Below are positions 48,114 to 56,985 of a stretch of DNA of 64,000 nucleotides, piece by piece. The position numbers and the translations under genes were made by a program. Position 1 is the stretch's first letter. The number at the start of each line of letters is the position of its first letter. The stretch lies in NCBI GenBank assembly GCA_902569245.1, contig CACFTO010000002.1, forward strand, positions 1 to 64,000, in the 5' to 3' direction. This DNA is from an uncultured Pelagibacteraceae bacterium (GTDB taxonomy: Bacteria > Pseudomonadota > Alphaproteobacteria > Pelagibacterales > Pelagibacteraceae). The notes beneath the pieces were generated by a model. It did not search any database. It had not been told where the DNA came from and saw nothing but the letters and a program-made list of their open reading frames with translations.

Positions 48114-49256
48114 TTAACTAAATTCCTTTAGTATTTTTTCCCTGTGCTCGTCTAAATCAGGAATATTACCCCTAGTATTTTCATCTTTATAGGTGGACAT
48201 TTTGATTGGGTTTCCTGCAGATTTAAATTCACCAATAATTTTATGGTATGATTTTACAATCATATTTCTCTCTTGAATTTGAGGATTTTCTACAGCTTGC
48301 TTTATGTTAAAAATTGGCCCACATGGAATTTTAAATGCTTCCATTTCTTTTACCCATTCATCTGTGGATTTTGTAATTAATCGTTTTTCAAAAATTTCTT
48401 TTAATTGATCCATGTTTTCACATCGTAATGAATTTGAATTAAATCTTTCATCATTTGAGGTCTCAGGAATTTTTAACACGTCACAAAGTTTTGCAAAAAG
48501 TTTATCATTTCCTGCAGCAATAATTATGTAACTATCTTTTGTTTTGAATGCTTCAAAAGGAGCAATAGATGGATGTCGTGAACCCATTGGCCCTGGAATT
48601 TCATTTTTGGAAAGATATCTTGCAATTGCATTTTCTAAAATTGCAATCTGACAATCTAACATGGAGACATCTATAAATGCACCCCTTCCAGTTTTTTGCC
48701 TATCGTACAAAGCTGCATTAATTCCAATAGCAGTAAATAGACCTGCAGTAATATCACCAATAGATGTTCCAACTCTGGTAGGTTCTGAATTGGGATGACC
48801 TGTAACACTCATCAAGCCCCCCATGCCTTGAACCACCATGTCATAAGCAGGAAGTTCTTTTAAGGGACCTGTTTGACCAAAACCTGAAGCCGATGCGTAT
48901 ATTAATTTTGGATATTTTTTATTTACATCTTTCCAGCCAAAACCCCACTTTTCCAATGTACCAGGTTTAAAGTTTTCTACTAAAATATCTGCTTTAGATA
49001 AAATTTTGTCAAAAATTTTTTTGTCCTCATCATTCTTTAAATTCAAAGCTATACTTTCTTTACCTCTATTTAATGACATAAAGTATGCAGAATAATCTTT
49101 AACAAAAGGTCCAAACTTTCTCGAGTCGTCACCTATTTCTGGAGCTTCAATTTTTATAACTCTCGCACCTAAATCTGAGAGTATCATCGTACAATAAGGT
49201 CCTACTAAAACCCTTGTTAAATCAACAACTAGTAAATTTTTTAATGGTCCATCCAT
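48114..49256 (-). CDS. CaiB/BaiF family CoA-transferase
   Basis: GPLKNLLVVDLTRVLVGPYCTMILSDLGARVIKIEAPE; DILVENFKPGTLEKWGFG. Confidence 0.93.
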   Translation of the reverse strand: MDGPLKNLLVVDLTRVLVGPYCTMILSDLGARVIKIEAPEIGDDSRKFGPFVKDYSAYFMSLNRGKESIALNLKNDEDKKIFDKILSKADILVENFKPGTLEKWGFGWKDVNKKYPKLIYASASGFGQTGPLKELPAYDMVVQGMGGLMSVTGHPNSEPTRVGTSIGDITAGLFTAIGINAALYDRQKTGRGAFIDVSMLDCQIAILENAIARYLSKNEIPGPMGSRHPSIAPFEAFKTKDSYIIIAAGNDKLFAKLCDVLKIPETSNDERFNSNSLRCENMDQLKEIFEKRLITKSTDEWVKEMEAFKIPCGPIFNIKQAVENPQIQERNMIVKSYHKIIGEFKSAGNPIKMSTYKDENTRGNIPDLDEHREKILKEFS

Positions 49257-49345
49257 AATTAAATATATGACATTTCCTTATATTGACTCTTACTAATAAG
49301 TTCAATTTAATATGTTTATTAAATTAATTTAAAGAGGGGAAAAAC

Positions 49346-50356
49346 ATGTTTAAAAAAATAAGTTTTTATTTCACAACATTATTTTTAGCTTTCTCATTAA
49401 TTGGATCAGCTTATGCTGTTACATTAAAAGCAAGTCATCAGTGGCCTGGTACTCCAAGAGCTGATGGTTCTTTTGATCCAAGACATGAAATGGTTCAAAT
49501 AATTGCAGATGAAGTTAAAAAAGCAGGTGTTGATTTAGATATCAGAATTTATCCTGCAAAATCACTTTATAAACCAAAAGAGCAATGGAAACCAATGACA
49601 ACTGGTCAGTTAGATATTTCTGCATTTCCATTAGCATATGCATCTAAATTTCATCCTGAATTTGATGCAACATTAATGCCAGGAACAGTTAAAAATCACG
49701 ATCATGCCTTAAGATTCAATAAAGGCCCTATGATGACAGAGATCAAGAGAATTATTAATGATGCTGGCGTAGTTGTATTATCTGATGCTTGGCTTGGTGG
49801 GGGATTTGCATCAAAATCTAAATGCATAAAAAATCCATCAGATGCAAAAGGACAGGTAATGAGGGCAGCTGGTAAAGCATTTAACCAAATGTTAGAAGCA
49901 GCAGGAGCGGGTATTCAAAGTATGCCTTCATCTGAAATTTATACTGGATTACAAACAGGAGTATTAACTGGTGCAAATACTAGTTCAGGAAGTTTTGTAA
50001 GTTACAAAATTTATGAACAAGTATCTTGTGCAACACCTCCAGGAAAATTTGGATTATGGTTTATGTATGAGCCAATTTTAATGTCAAAGATGAGTTTTGA
50101 TAAATTAAATTCAAAACAACAAAATGCCTTGATGGAAGCAGGTAAAGTTGCTGAGAAATATATGACTGCGCAAGTCGAAAATTTAGATAAAAAATTTGAA
50201 GACGCATATAAAGCAGCAGGAGTAAAGTTAGTATATATGGATGCAAACGACCATGCGGCTTGGGTTGAGATTGCAAAACAATCTTCTCATAAAGCATTTG
50301 CTGAAAAAGTTCCAGGTGGCGATAAGCTGATGGAAATGGCTTTGGCAGTTAAATAA
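49346..50356 (+). CDS. TRAP transporter substrate-binding protein (DctP family)
   Basis: Signal peptide; DctP-like; upstream of DctQM. Confidence 0.9.
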   Translation: MFKKISFYFTTLFLAFSLIGSAYAVTLKASHQWPGTPRADGSFDPRHEMVQIIADEVKKAGVDLDIRIYPAKSLYKPKEQWKPMTTGQLDISAFPLAYASKFHPEFDATLMPGTVKNHDHALRFNKGPMMTEIKRIINDAGVVVLSDAWLGGGFASKSKCIKNPSDAKGQVMRAAGKAFNQMLEAAGAGIQSMPSSEIYTGLQTGVLTGANTSSGSFVSYKIYEQVSCATPPGKFGLWFMYEPILMSKMSFDKLNSKQQNALMEAGKVAEKYMTAQVENLDKKFEDAYKAAGVKLVYMDANDHAAWVEIAKQSSHKAFAEKVPGGDKLMEMALAVK

Positions 50357-50370
50357 AAAAATATATAAAG

Positions 50371-50405
50371 AACCCCTATTTGAAAATTAAATAGGGGTTT
50401 TTTTT
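50371..50405 (+). terminator. Intrinsic-terminator-like hairpin between dctP and dctQ
   Basis: AACCCCTATTT-gaaaatt-AAATAGGGGTT plus T-tract running directly into the dctQ ATG at 50406. Confidence 0.9.
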
Positions 50406-50900
50406 ATGAAAGAAAAATATTTAAAATTTTGTAATTTTTCATCAAAGGCTTGTGGTGCCTTTGCTGTTCTTGCCTTAATCTTATCAATTTTGGTAATTGT
50501 TGAGCTTGTCTTTGAAAGGTATTTTTTTCAAAGAGCAATCACTTGGCAAACAGAGTTAGTCACAATGCTTTTGGTTGCTTCAACTTTCATTGGAAGTGCT
50601 TATGTTTTAAGTGAAAAAGCACATGTCAGCATGGAATGGATTTATGATTTTTTATCAAAAAAAAATATTCTAAGGCTTAAAATATTTACATCATTAATAA
50701 GTTTATTATTTTTCTTAATTTTATTCTATTTTGGATTTTTAATGGTCGAGGAAGCTTTTACCAAAAATTATTCGACAGGAACAGTATGGGATCCACCTTT
50801 ATGGATACCTTATTCTTCAATGATGATTGGAGCAGCTTTAATGATACTTCAGTATATTGCTGAAATTATTAAACTTTTTGACGAACCAGGTACCAATTAA
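50406..50900 (+). CDS. TRAP transporter small permease (DctQ family)
   Basis: Four-TM protein between DctP and DctM. Confidence 0.88.
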   Translation: MKEKYLKFCNFSSKACGAFAVLALILSILVIVELVFERYFFQRAITWQTELVTMLLVASTFIGSAYVLSEKAHVSMEWIYDFLSKKNILRLKIFTSLISLLFFLILFYFGFLMVEEAFTKNYSTGTVWDPPLWIPYSSMMIGAALMILQYIAEIIKLFDEPGTN

Positions 50901-52231
50901 TGGATCCTTTATTAATAGCAGTAATAGTTGCGGTATTTACTTTAATAGTTTTATTTTCGGGAATACCAATCGCGTTTGGTCTAAGTTTTGTCTCGATAGC
51001 ACTTTTAGTAGCATTTGAAGGCTTTCAAATGTTAGATGTATTTGCAGAAACTTTTTATGCAGGATTAAATTCATTTGTTCTGCTTTCAATACCAATGTTT
51101 ATTTTAATGGGAATGGCAGTAGCAAATTCTCCAGCAGGAAAAGATTTATATACTGGATTAGATAGATGGCTTTGGAGAGTTCCAGGTGGACTAGTAATAT
51201 CTAATATTGGTGCTTGTTCGGTTTTTGCTGCCCTGAGTGGATCAAGTCCAGCAACTTGTGCAGCAATCGGAACTATGGGAATACCTGAAATGAGAAAAAG
51301 AGGTTACTCAGATCAAATAGCAACCGGTACGATAGCTGCGGGAGGTACTCTAGGAGTTTTAATTCCTCCAAGTATTGTTTTAATTGTATATGGAATTGCA
51401 ACTGGAACATCAATAGGAAGATTATTTTTATGTGGATTAATACCTGGCTTCATGTTGGCTGGTATGTTTGCAATATGGGCTCTTATACATAGTTACTTTA
51501 TTGATAAAGACTCAGCTAGAGCTTTAAAAAATAGAACACCACCTACCTTTAAAGAAAAAATTGAAGTGTTGCCAAGAATTCTTCCATTTCTAGCAATCAT
51601 AGCTGGTGTCTTATATGTATTGTATGGAGGGGTTGCTACCCCATCAGAAGCTTCAGGTGTTGGAGCATTTTTAGTGTTTGTATTAATCGCTGTTGTTTAC
51701 AAAATTTATCAACCAAAAAAAATATGGAATATTGTTAAAGTTTCTATGAAAGAAAGTGTGATGATAATGTTTATTATCGCAGCATCTTATCTTTTTGCAT
51801 TTACCTTATCACAACTTTATGTAACTCAATCCTTAGCTCAGAGCATGGTCGAATTAAGCTCTAACAAATGGGTCGTATTTATTTTAATTAATATTTTTTT
51901 ACTTATAGCTGGTTTCTTTTTACCACCAGTTGCTGTTATAGTAATGACTTCTGCAATATTGTTACCAGTTATAACTACTTTAGGATTTGATCCTTATTGG
52001 TTTGCAATTGTATTTACGATAAATATGGAAATTGGTCTTATCACTCCACCAGTAGGATTAAATCTTTATATAATAAAAGGAATTACTCCAGATGTGAGTT
52101 TGTCTGAAATATTAAAAGGCTCTATACCTTTTATGATAATTATGGCTTTGGCTATATTAATTTTGTGTATTTTTCCTGAAATTGTTACTTGGCTACCTGA
52201 TAAAATAATGGGCAAAAGTTTAGGTTTTTAA
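50900..52231 (+). CDS. TRAP transporter large permease (DctM family)
   Basis: AAGGTLGVLIPPSIVLIVYGIATGTSIGRLFLCGLIPG. Confidence 0.93.
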   Translation: MDPLLIAVIVAVFTLIVLFSGIPIAFGLSFVSIALLVAFEGFQMLDVFAETFYAGLNSFVLLSIPMFILMGMAVANSPAGKDLYTGLDRWLWRVPGGLVISNIGACSVFAALSGSSPATCAAIGTMGIPEMRKRGYSDQIATGTIAAGGTLGVLIPPSIVLIVYGIATGTSIGRLFLCGLIPGFMLAGMFAIWALIHSYFIDKDSARALKNRTPPTFKEKIEVLPRILPFLAIIAGVLYVLYGGVATPSEASGVGAFLVFVLIAVVYKIYQPKKIWNIVKVSMKESVMIMFIIAASYLFAFTLSQLYVTQSLAQSMVELSSNKWVVFILINIFLLIAGFFLPPVAVIVMTSAILLPVITTLGFDPYWFAIVFTINMEIGLITPPVGLNLYIIKGITPDVSLSEILKGSIPFMIIMALAILILCIFPEIVTWLPDKIMGKSLGF

Positions 52232-52246
52232 TATATAAAAAACATC

Positions 52247-53554
52247 ATGTTAAATATAAAAAGATTATTTGAGACCATAGCTGATGCTGGACAAAAGATT
52301 TTAGAAAAAAAATCTTTTCAAAGTATCACGAAAAAAAGAGATCTTTTAGATCTTTGTGACGACCTATTATCCACCAAAGGTGCAGCTTTTGGAATTACAC
52401 TCGCAAGAGATATATTATTTAGATATCAAAATTTATCTACTGAAGAAAAAAATAAATTTTTAATTGACGTTAATGAAAAATATAAACCAGATCCATTAAA
52501 AATTGATGAAGCTATTAAGAAATACAGTGATAACCAAGATGATTACTCAATTCTAAATTTATCAAAGGTAACCTCTGGTATAAGAAAAGAACTATTCGTT
52601 AGATTAAACATGGCTCCTAATGGGACTTCAGAGATTGTGTCTTTAAGAGAAGATTTATTAAAATTAATGAAAGATAAACCAGAATTAAAAAGTTTAGACT
52701 ATGATTTAATTGATATATTTAAAAATTGGTTCAACCCAGGATTTTTAAAACTGAGAAAAATAACTTGGGATACTAAAGCTGCAATTTTAGAAAAATTATT
52801 GAAATACGAAAAAGTTCATTCAATGAGAGACATGAATGAATTAAAAAGAAGACTAGGAAAAGATAGAAGGTTTTTTGCTTATTTTCATCCTGCTTTAGAA
52901 GATGAGCCTATTATATTTGTTGAAATAGCTTTGACCAAAGGATTAAGTCAATCGATACAAGAGTTAACAAGACCTTCAGATGAAAAAATAAAAAACTATG
53001 ATACAGCAACTTTCTATTCAATAAGTAACTGTCAAGATGGATTATCAAGAGTAACTTTAGGAAATTTTTTAATTAAAAGAGTTGTTTATGAACTTCAAGA
53101 AGAACTCCCAGATGTTAAATATTTTGGAACCTTGTCACCAATGGTTGGTTTTGCTGATTGGTTTAAAAAAATGGAAAGTAACCAAGCTGCTGGAATACTA
53201 GGAGAGGCAAATAAAAAAAGTTTAGATTTTTTAAAATCCTCTGATTTAAAAATAGGGGACAAAAGAATTGCTGATAATAAAGCTTTGATTTGTAAGCTAG
53301 CTGTAAATTATTTAGTAAAACAGAAAAATGATTTTGGTTTTCCAATAAATGATGTTTGTAGATTTCATTTAAAAAATGGAGCAGATATTGATGATATAGC
53401 AGTAAATGCAAATGTTTCAGAGGTAGGCTTTAAACGATCTTTTGGTGTAATGGTTAATTATCGATACGAATTAGCAAAAATTGAAAAAAATCACCAAGAG
53501 TATGTAAACGAAAAGAAAGTTAATATATCCAACAAAGTTAAAAAACATGTCTAA
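52247..53554 (+). CDS. Malonyl-CoA decarboxylase
   Basis: MCD-like: FFAYFHPALEDEPIIFVEIALTKGLSQSIQEL; ATFYSISNCQDGLSRVTLGNFLIKRV; LSPMVGFADWF. Confidence 0.93.
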   Translation: MLNIKRLFETIADAGQKILEKKSFQSITKKRDLLDLCDDLLSTKGAAFGITLARDILFRYQNLSTEEKNKFLIDVNEKYKPDPLKIDEAIKKYSDNQDDYSILNLSKVTSGIRKELFVRLNMAPNGTSEIVSLREDLLKLMKDKPELKSLDYDLIDIFKNWFNPGFLKLRKITWDTKAAILEKLLKYEKVHSMRDMNELKRRLGKDRRFFAYFHPALEDEPIIFVEIALTKGLSQSIQELTRPSDEKIKNYDTATFYSISNCQDGLSRVTLGNFLIKRVVYELQEELPDVKYFGTLSPMVGFADWFKKMESNQAAGILGEANKKSLDFLKSSDLKIGDKRIADNKALICKLAVNYLVKQKNDFGFPINDVCRFHLKNGADIDDIAVNANVSEVGFKRSFGVMVNYRYELAKIEKNHQEYVNEKKVNISNKVKKHV

Positions 53555-54548
53555 GATTAATAGATTGGTATCGGTTGCTCCTATGATGGATTGCACTGAT
53601 AGGCACGAAAGATATTTTTTAAGATTGATAAGTAAACATGTGCTTCTTTACACAGAAATGGTGGTTTCCGAAGCAATTGATAGAGGGGATAAAGATAAAT
53701 TATTATCGTTTGATCTAAGAGAAAAACCAGTTGCTTTACAATTAGGTGGCTCTAAGCCAAAATTATTAGCAAATGCTGCCAAAATTGGTGAAGATTATGG
53801 TTATGATGAAATTAATTTAAACTTAGGCTGTCCAAGTAAAAAAGTCCAAAAAAATAGATTTGGCGCATGTTTAATTAAGGAACCAAATTTAGTGGCTGAT
53901 TGTTTATCAGAAATGATTAATTCAACATCTTTACCAGTTACGGTTAAGACTAGAATTGGTTATGATGACGTAGATGACTACGAGCATTTTTATAATTTCA
54001 TAAAAACTTTGAAGGAGACGGGGGTTAAAACTTTTATAATTCATGCAAGAAAAGCCATGCTAGGTAAATTTACGCCTAAGCAAAATCTTAATATACCTCC
54101 TTTAAAATATGATTATGTGTATAAACTCAAGAAAGATTTCAAAGACCTTGAAATAATTATAAATGGTGGAGTCACTTCAGTGGAGGAAGTAAAAGATCAT
54201 TTAGATAAAGTGGATGGCGCAATGATTGGAAGATCAGTTTATCATTCTCCTTACCTTTTAGCTGATATTGAAAAAGAGATATTCAACAATCATGATATTA
54301 AAGAACGTGAAGAAGTTGTTGAGGAGTTAATAGACTATGTTAAAACCCAAGTACAAATAGGTACAAGAGTAAATCAAGTTATGAGACATACTCTAGGTTT
54401 ATTTCATGGACAAACAGGTTCAAGTCACTGGAAAAGATATTTGAGTGAAAATATGTGTGTAAGAGATGCGGATGTAAAAAAAATTGATCATATTATGGAT
54501 AAAGTTAGACTTTCTCCAAAATTACATTCGGCAGGTCGAATTGATTAA
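53547..54548 (+). CDS. dusA: tRNA-dihydrouridine synthase A
   Basis: SVAPMMDCTDRHERYFLRLISKH; LNLGCPSKKVQKNRFGACLI; VTVKTRIGYD. Confidence 0.93.
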   Translation: MSKINRLVSVAPMMDCTDRHERYFLRLISKHVLLYTEMVVSEAIDRGDKDKLLSFDLREKPVALQLGGSKPKLLANAAKIGEDYGYDEINLNLGCPSKKVQKNRFGACLIKEPNLVADCLSEMINSTSLPVTVKTRIGYDDVDDYEHFYNFIKTLKETGVKTFIIHARKAMLGKFTPKQNLNIPPLKYDYVYKLKKDFKDLEIIINGGVTSVEEVKDHLDKVDGAMIGRSVYHSPYLLADIEKEIFNNHDIKEREEVVEELIDYVKTQVQIGTRVNQVMRHTLGLFHGQTGSSHWKRYLSENMCVRDADVKKIDHIMDKVRLSPKLHSAGRID

Positions 54549-55371
54549 TACTATTCTTTCTAATCAGTATTATCTTTTAATTTTATTAATGATAGTTACT
54601 GCATTTCCAGTTGGATTTTTTGCAGGTTATTTTGGGATAGGTGGAGGTCTTATATCTGTACCTGTACTTTTTTTTATTTTTGAGACAGCAAATGTTGATA
54701 AATCTTATTTGATGCATCTCTCAGTAGGAACCGCTTTTTCTATTACAATTTTTACTGCCTTTGTTTCAGTTATGACTCATAGAAGACACAAAGCTGTAGA
54801 TACAAATATTTTAAAAACCTATGGTCTATTTGTTATCTTTGGAGTTTTACTTGGTACGTACATGGCAGCATTGTTAAATACAAAATCTTTAGTTTTATTT
54901 TTTGCTGTAGTTGTATATTTTTTTGGTGGATATTTATTACTAGTAAAACATGAGCTTAAGAAAAATAAAAAATTTAAGTTTCTACCTAGAGCAACTTTTG
55001 GTTTCATTTCAGGTTTTATATCTGCACCTATGGGCATTACAGGCGCTATGATGAATGTTCCAATCCTAAGATATTTTGGATATCCTATAAGTAGAGCAAT
55101 TGGAAGTTCAGCTGCAATTGGATTTGTAATAGCATTTATTGGTTCAATTGGTTTTTTGACATCTGGTTTTTTGCTAAATGCAAATCTTCCTCTAAGTATT
55201 GGTTTTGTAAATATTCCTGCCTTTTTGATATTTATTCCAATTACATCTTTTATGGCTAGAGTTGGAGCTAATATGGTTCACACCACAGATAAAAATAAAA
55301 CTCAAAGAATGTTTGGGGTATTTTTATATGTAATAGGGACTTTATTTTTGATTAGGTTTTTAGATCTTTAA
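54541..55371 (+). CDS. TSUP family (TauE/SafE-like) transporter
   Basis: GFFAGYFGIGGGLISVPVLFF and GFISAPMGITGAMMNVPILRYFGYP; TTG start at 54541 more plausible than 54484. Confidence 0.85.
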   Translation: MINTILSNQYYLLILLMIVTAFPVGFFAGYFGIGGGLISVPVLFFIFETANVDKSYLMHLSVGTAFSITIFTAFVSVMTHRRHKAVDTNILKTYGLFVIFGVLLGTYMAALLNTKSLVLFFAVVVYFFGGYLLLVKHELKKNKKFKFLPRATFGFISGFISAPMGITGAMMNVPILRYFGYPISRAIGSSAAIGFVIAFIGSIGFLTSGFLLNANLPLSIGFVNIPAFLIFIPITSFMARVGANMVHTTDKNKTQRMFGVFLYVIGTLFLIRFLDL

Positions 55372-56826
55372 TTATATCTTTTGATCGTATTCACCTATTT
55401 TACCAGTTTTTTGAAGCAAATCGTCAATAAAATCGAAGATTTTTTTCTTTCTTTCATCAGATGTTGGACTTTCAGTAACGACAACTAAAGAAGGTTTATT
55501 TGATGAGGCTCTTATTAAACCCCAAGAACCATCTTTAAATGAAAATCTAATACCATTTACAGTAAGAATGTCACCAATTTCTTGGCCATCAATTTGAACA
55601 TTATTTGATTTTAAATTCTCAATTTGTTTAATTATTTCATCAACAACTTGATATTTTTCATTGTCTTCACAAAATGGAGCCATGGTAGGTGATTGATAGG
55701 TATTAGGCAATTCACTTATGATCTCACTCATTTTTTTATGATTATTATCTAGTAAATGACAAACTTGTATCGCTGAATTTATACCATCATCATATCCGAA
55801 ACCTAGTGGTTGGTTAAAAAAGAAATGACCACTTTTTTCAAAACCAGCTAGTGCTTTTTCATTATTTACTTTTCTCTTAATGTGAGAATGACCAGTTTTC
55901 CAATACAATGTTTCACAGGAATTATTTTTCAAAACTTCATCTGTTGAATACAATCCAGTTGATTTAACATCTACAACAAATTTTGATCCTTTGTGGTTTG
56001 AAGATAAGTTCCTTGCAATCAATAATCCAATTTTATCTGAAAAAATTTCATTACCATCGTTATCTATTACGCCTACACGGTCACCATCACCGTCAAATCC
56101 AAATCCGATATCAGCATTATTATCTTTTACTGATTTACTTATTGCATGTAACATTTCAAGATCTTCAGGATTAGGATTATACTTTGGAAAAGTATAGTCC
56201 AAATTGCAATCTAGCTCTATCACATCACATCCTATTCCTCTTAAAATATCCGGTGCAAATATTCCTGCTGTTCCATTGCCACAGGCAACTACAGCTTTAA
56301 TTTTTTTCTTAATTTTGTTTTTATTTATAAGATCATCTTTATAAACACTTTGAAAATCAATAATTTCTTTTTCATTTCCTTGACCTTCAATAAATTTATT
56401 ATTTAAGGTTATATCTTTTAATTCTCTCATCTCTTCAGGTGCATGAGTTAATCCTTTCTTGATTCCCATCTTTACACCTGTCCAACCATTTTCATTATGA
56501 CTTGCTGTTACCATTGCAACAGCATCACTTTCTAAATTGAATTGTGCAAAATAAACCATCGGCGATAACGCTAATCCTACATCTTCAACATAACAACCTG
56601 TTGATATAAGTCCTGTTTTCAAAGCTAGTTTTATTTCTTCACTATAAGATCTGTAATCATGACCAACTATGATTCTTGGATTATTTTTATTTGTATGATT
56701 AATAATCTGTGTTCCTAAACCTTTTCCCAAATTTGTCACACCTTCTAAATTGATATTATCAGGGTACAACCATCGCGCGTCGTACTCTCTAAAGCCAAAA
56801 GGATCAATTTTTATTGAATTATTCAT
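55372..56826 (-). CDS. Phosphomannomutase/phosphoglucomutase
   Basis: MVTASHNENGWTGVKMG catalytic Ser loop; GFGFDGDGDRVGVID metal loop; GFEKSGHFFF. Confidence 0.92.
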   Translation of the reverse strand: MNNSIKIDPFGFREYDARWLYPDNINLEGVTNLGKGLGTQIINHTNKNNPRIIVGHDYRSYSEEIKLALKTGLISTGCYVEDVGLALSPMVYFAQFNLESDAVAMVTASHNENGWTGVKMGIKKGLTHAPEEMRELKDITLNNKFIEGQGNEKEIIDFQSVYKDDLINKNKIKKKIKAVVACGNGTAGIFAPDILRGIGCDVIELDCNLDYTFPKYNPNPEDLEMLHAISKSVKDNNADIGFGFDGDGDRVGVIDNDGNEIFSDKIGLLIARNLSSNHKGSKFVVDVKSTGLYSTDEVLKNNSCETLYWKTGHSHIKRKVNNEKALAGFEKSGHFFFNQPLGFGYDDGINSAIQVCHLLDNNHKKMSEIISELPNTYQSPTMAPFCEDNEKYQVVDEIIKQIENLKSNNVQIDGQEIGDILTVNGIRFSFKDGSWGLIRASSNKPSLVVVTESPTSDERKKKIFDFIDDLLQKTGKIGEYDQKI

Positions 56827-56908
56827 GTTAATATTTTTATATTTTGTTTATTTTTTTATTGATAATTTTTTTCTTAAGTTCTATAAATGTTCTATTGATT
56901 TGTTGGTC

Positions 56909-56965
56909 ATATAGTATATTTACCAAACCATCATACAACATCTAGTTGTTTTACTTAATTAAGTA
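56909..56965 (+). promoter_or_regulatory. Palindrome-rich region upstream of nrdAB (candidate operator)
   Basis: Perfect 14-bp palindrome TACTTAATTAAGTA (56952-56965) and imperfect AACATCTAGTTGTT (56937-56950); possible NrdR-type sites. Confidence 0.4.
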
Positions 56966-56985
56966 TAGTACAAAAAAGGAGCTAA

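Noticed and set aside
55983-56197. Two overlapping + strand ORFs inside phosphomannomutase
   Set aside because: Different frames of the same antisense stretch; low complexity.
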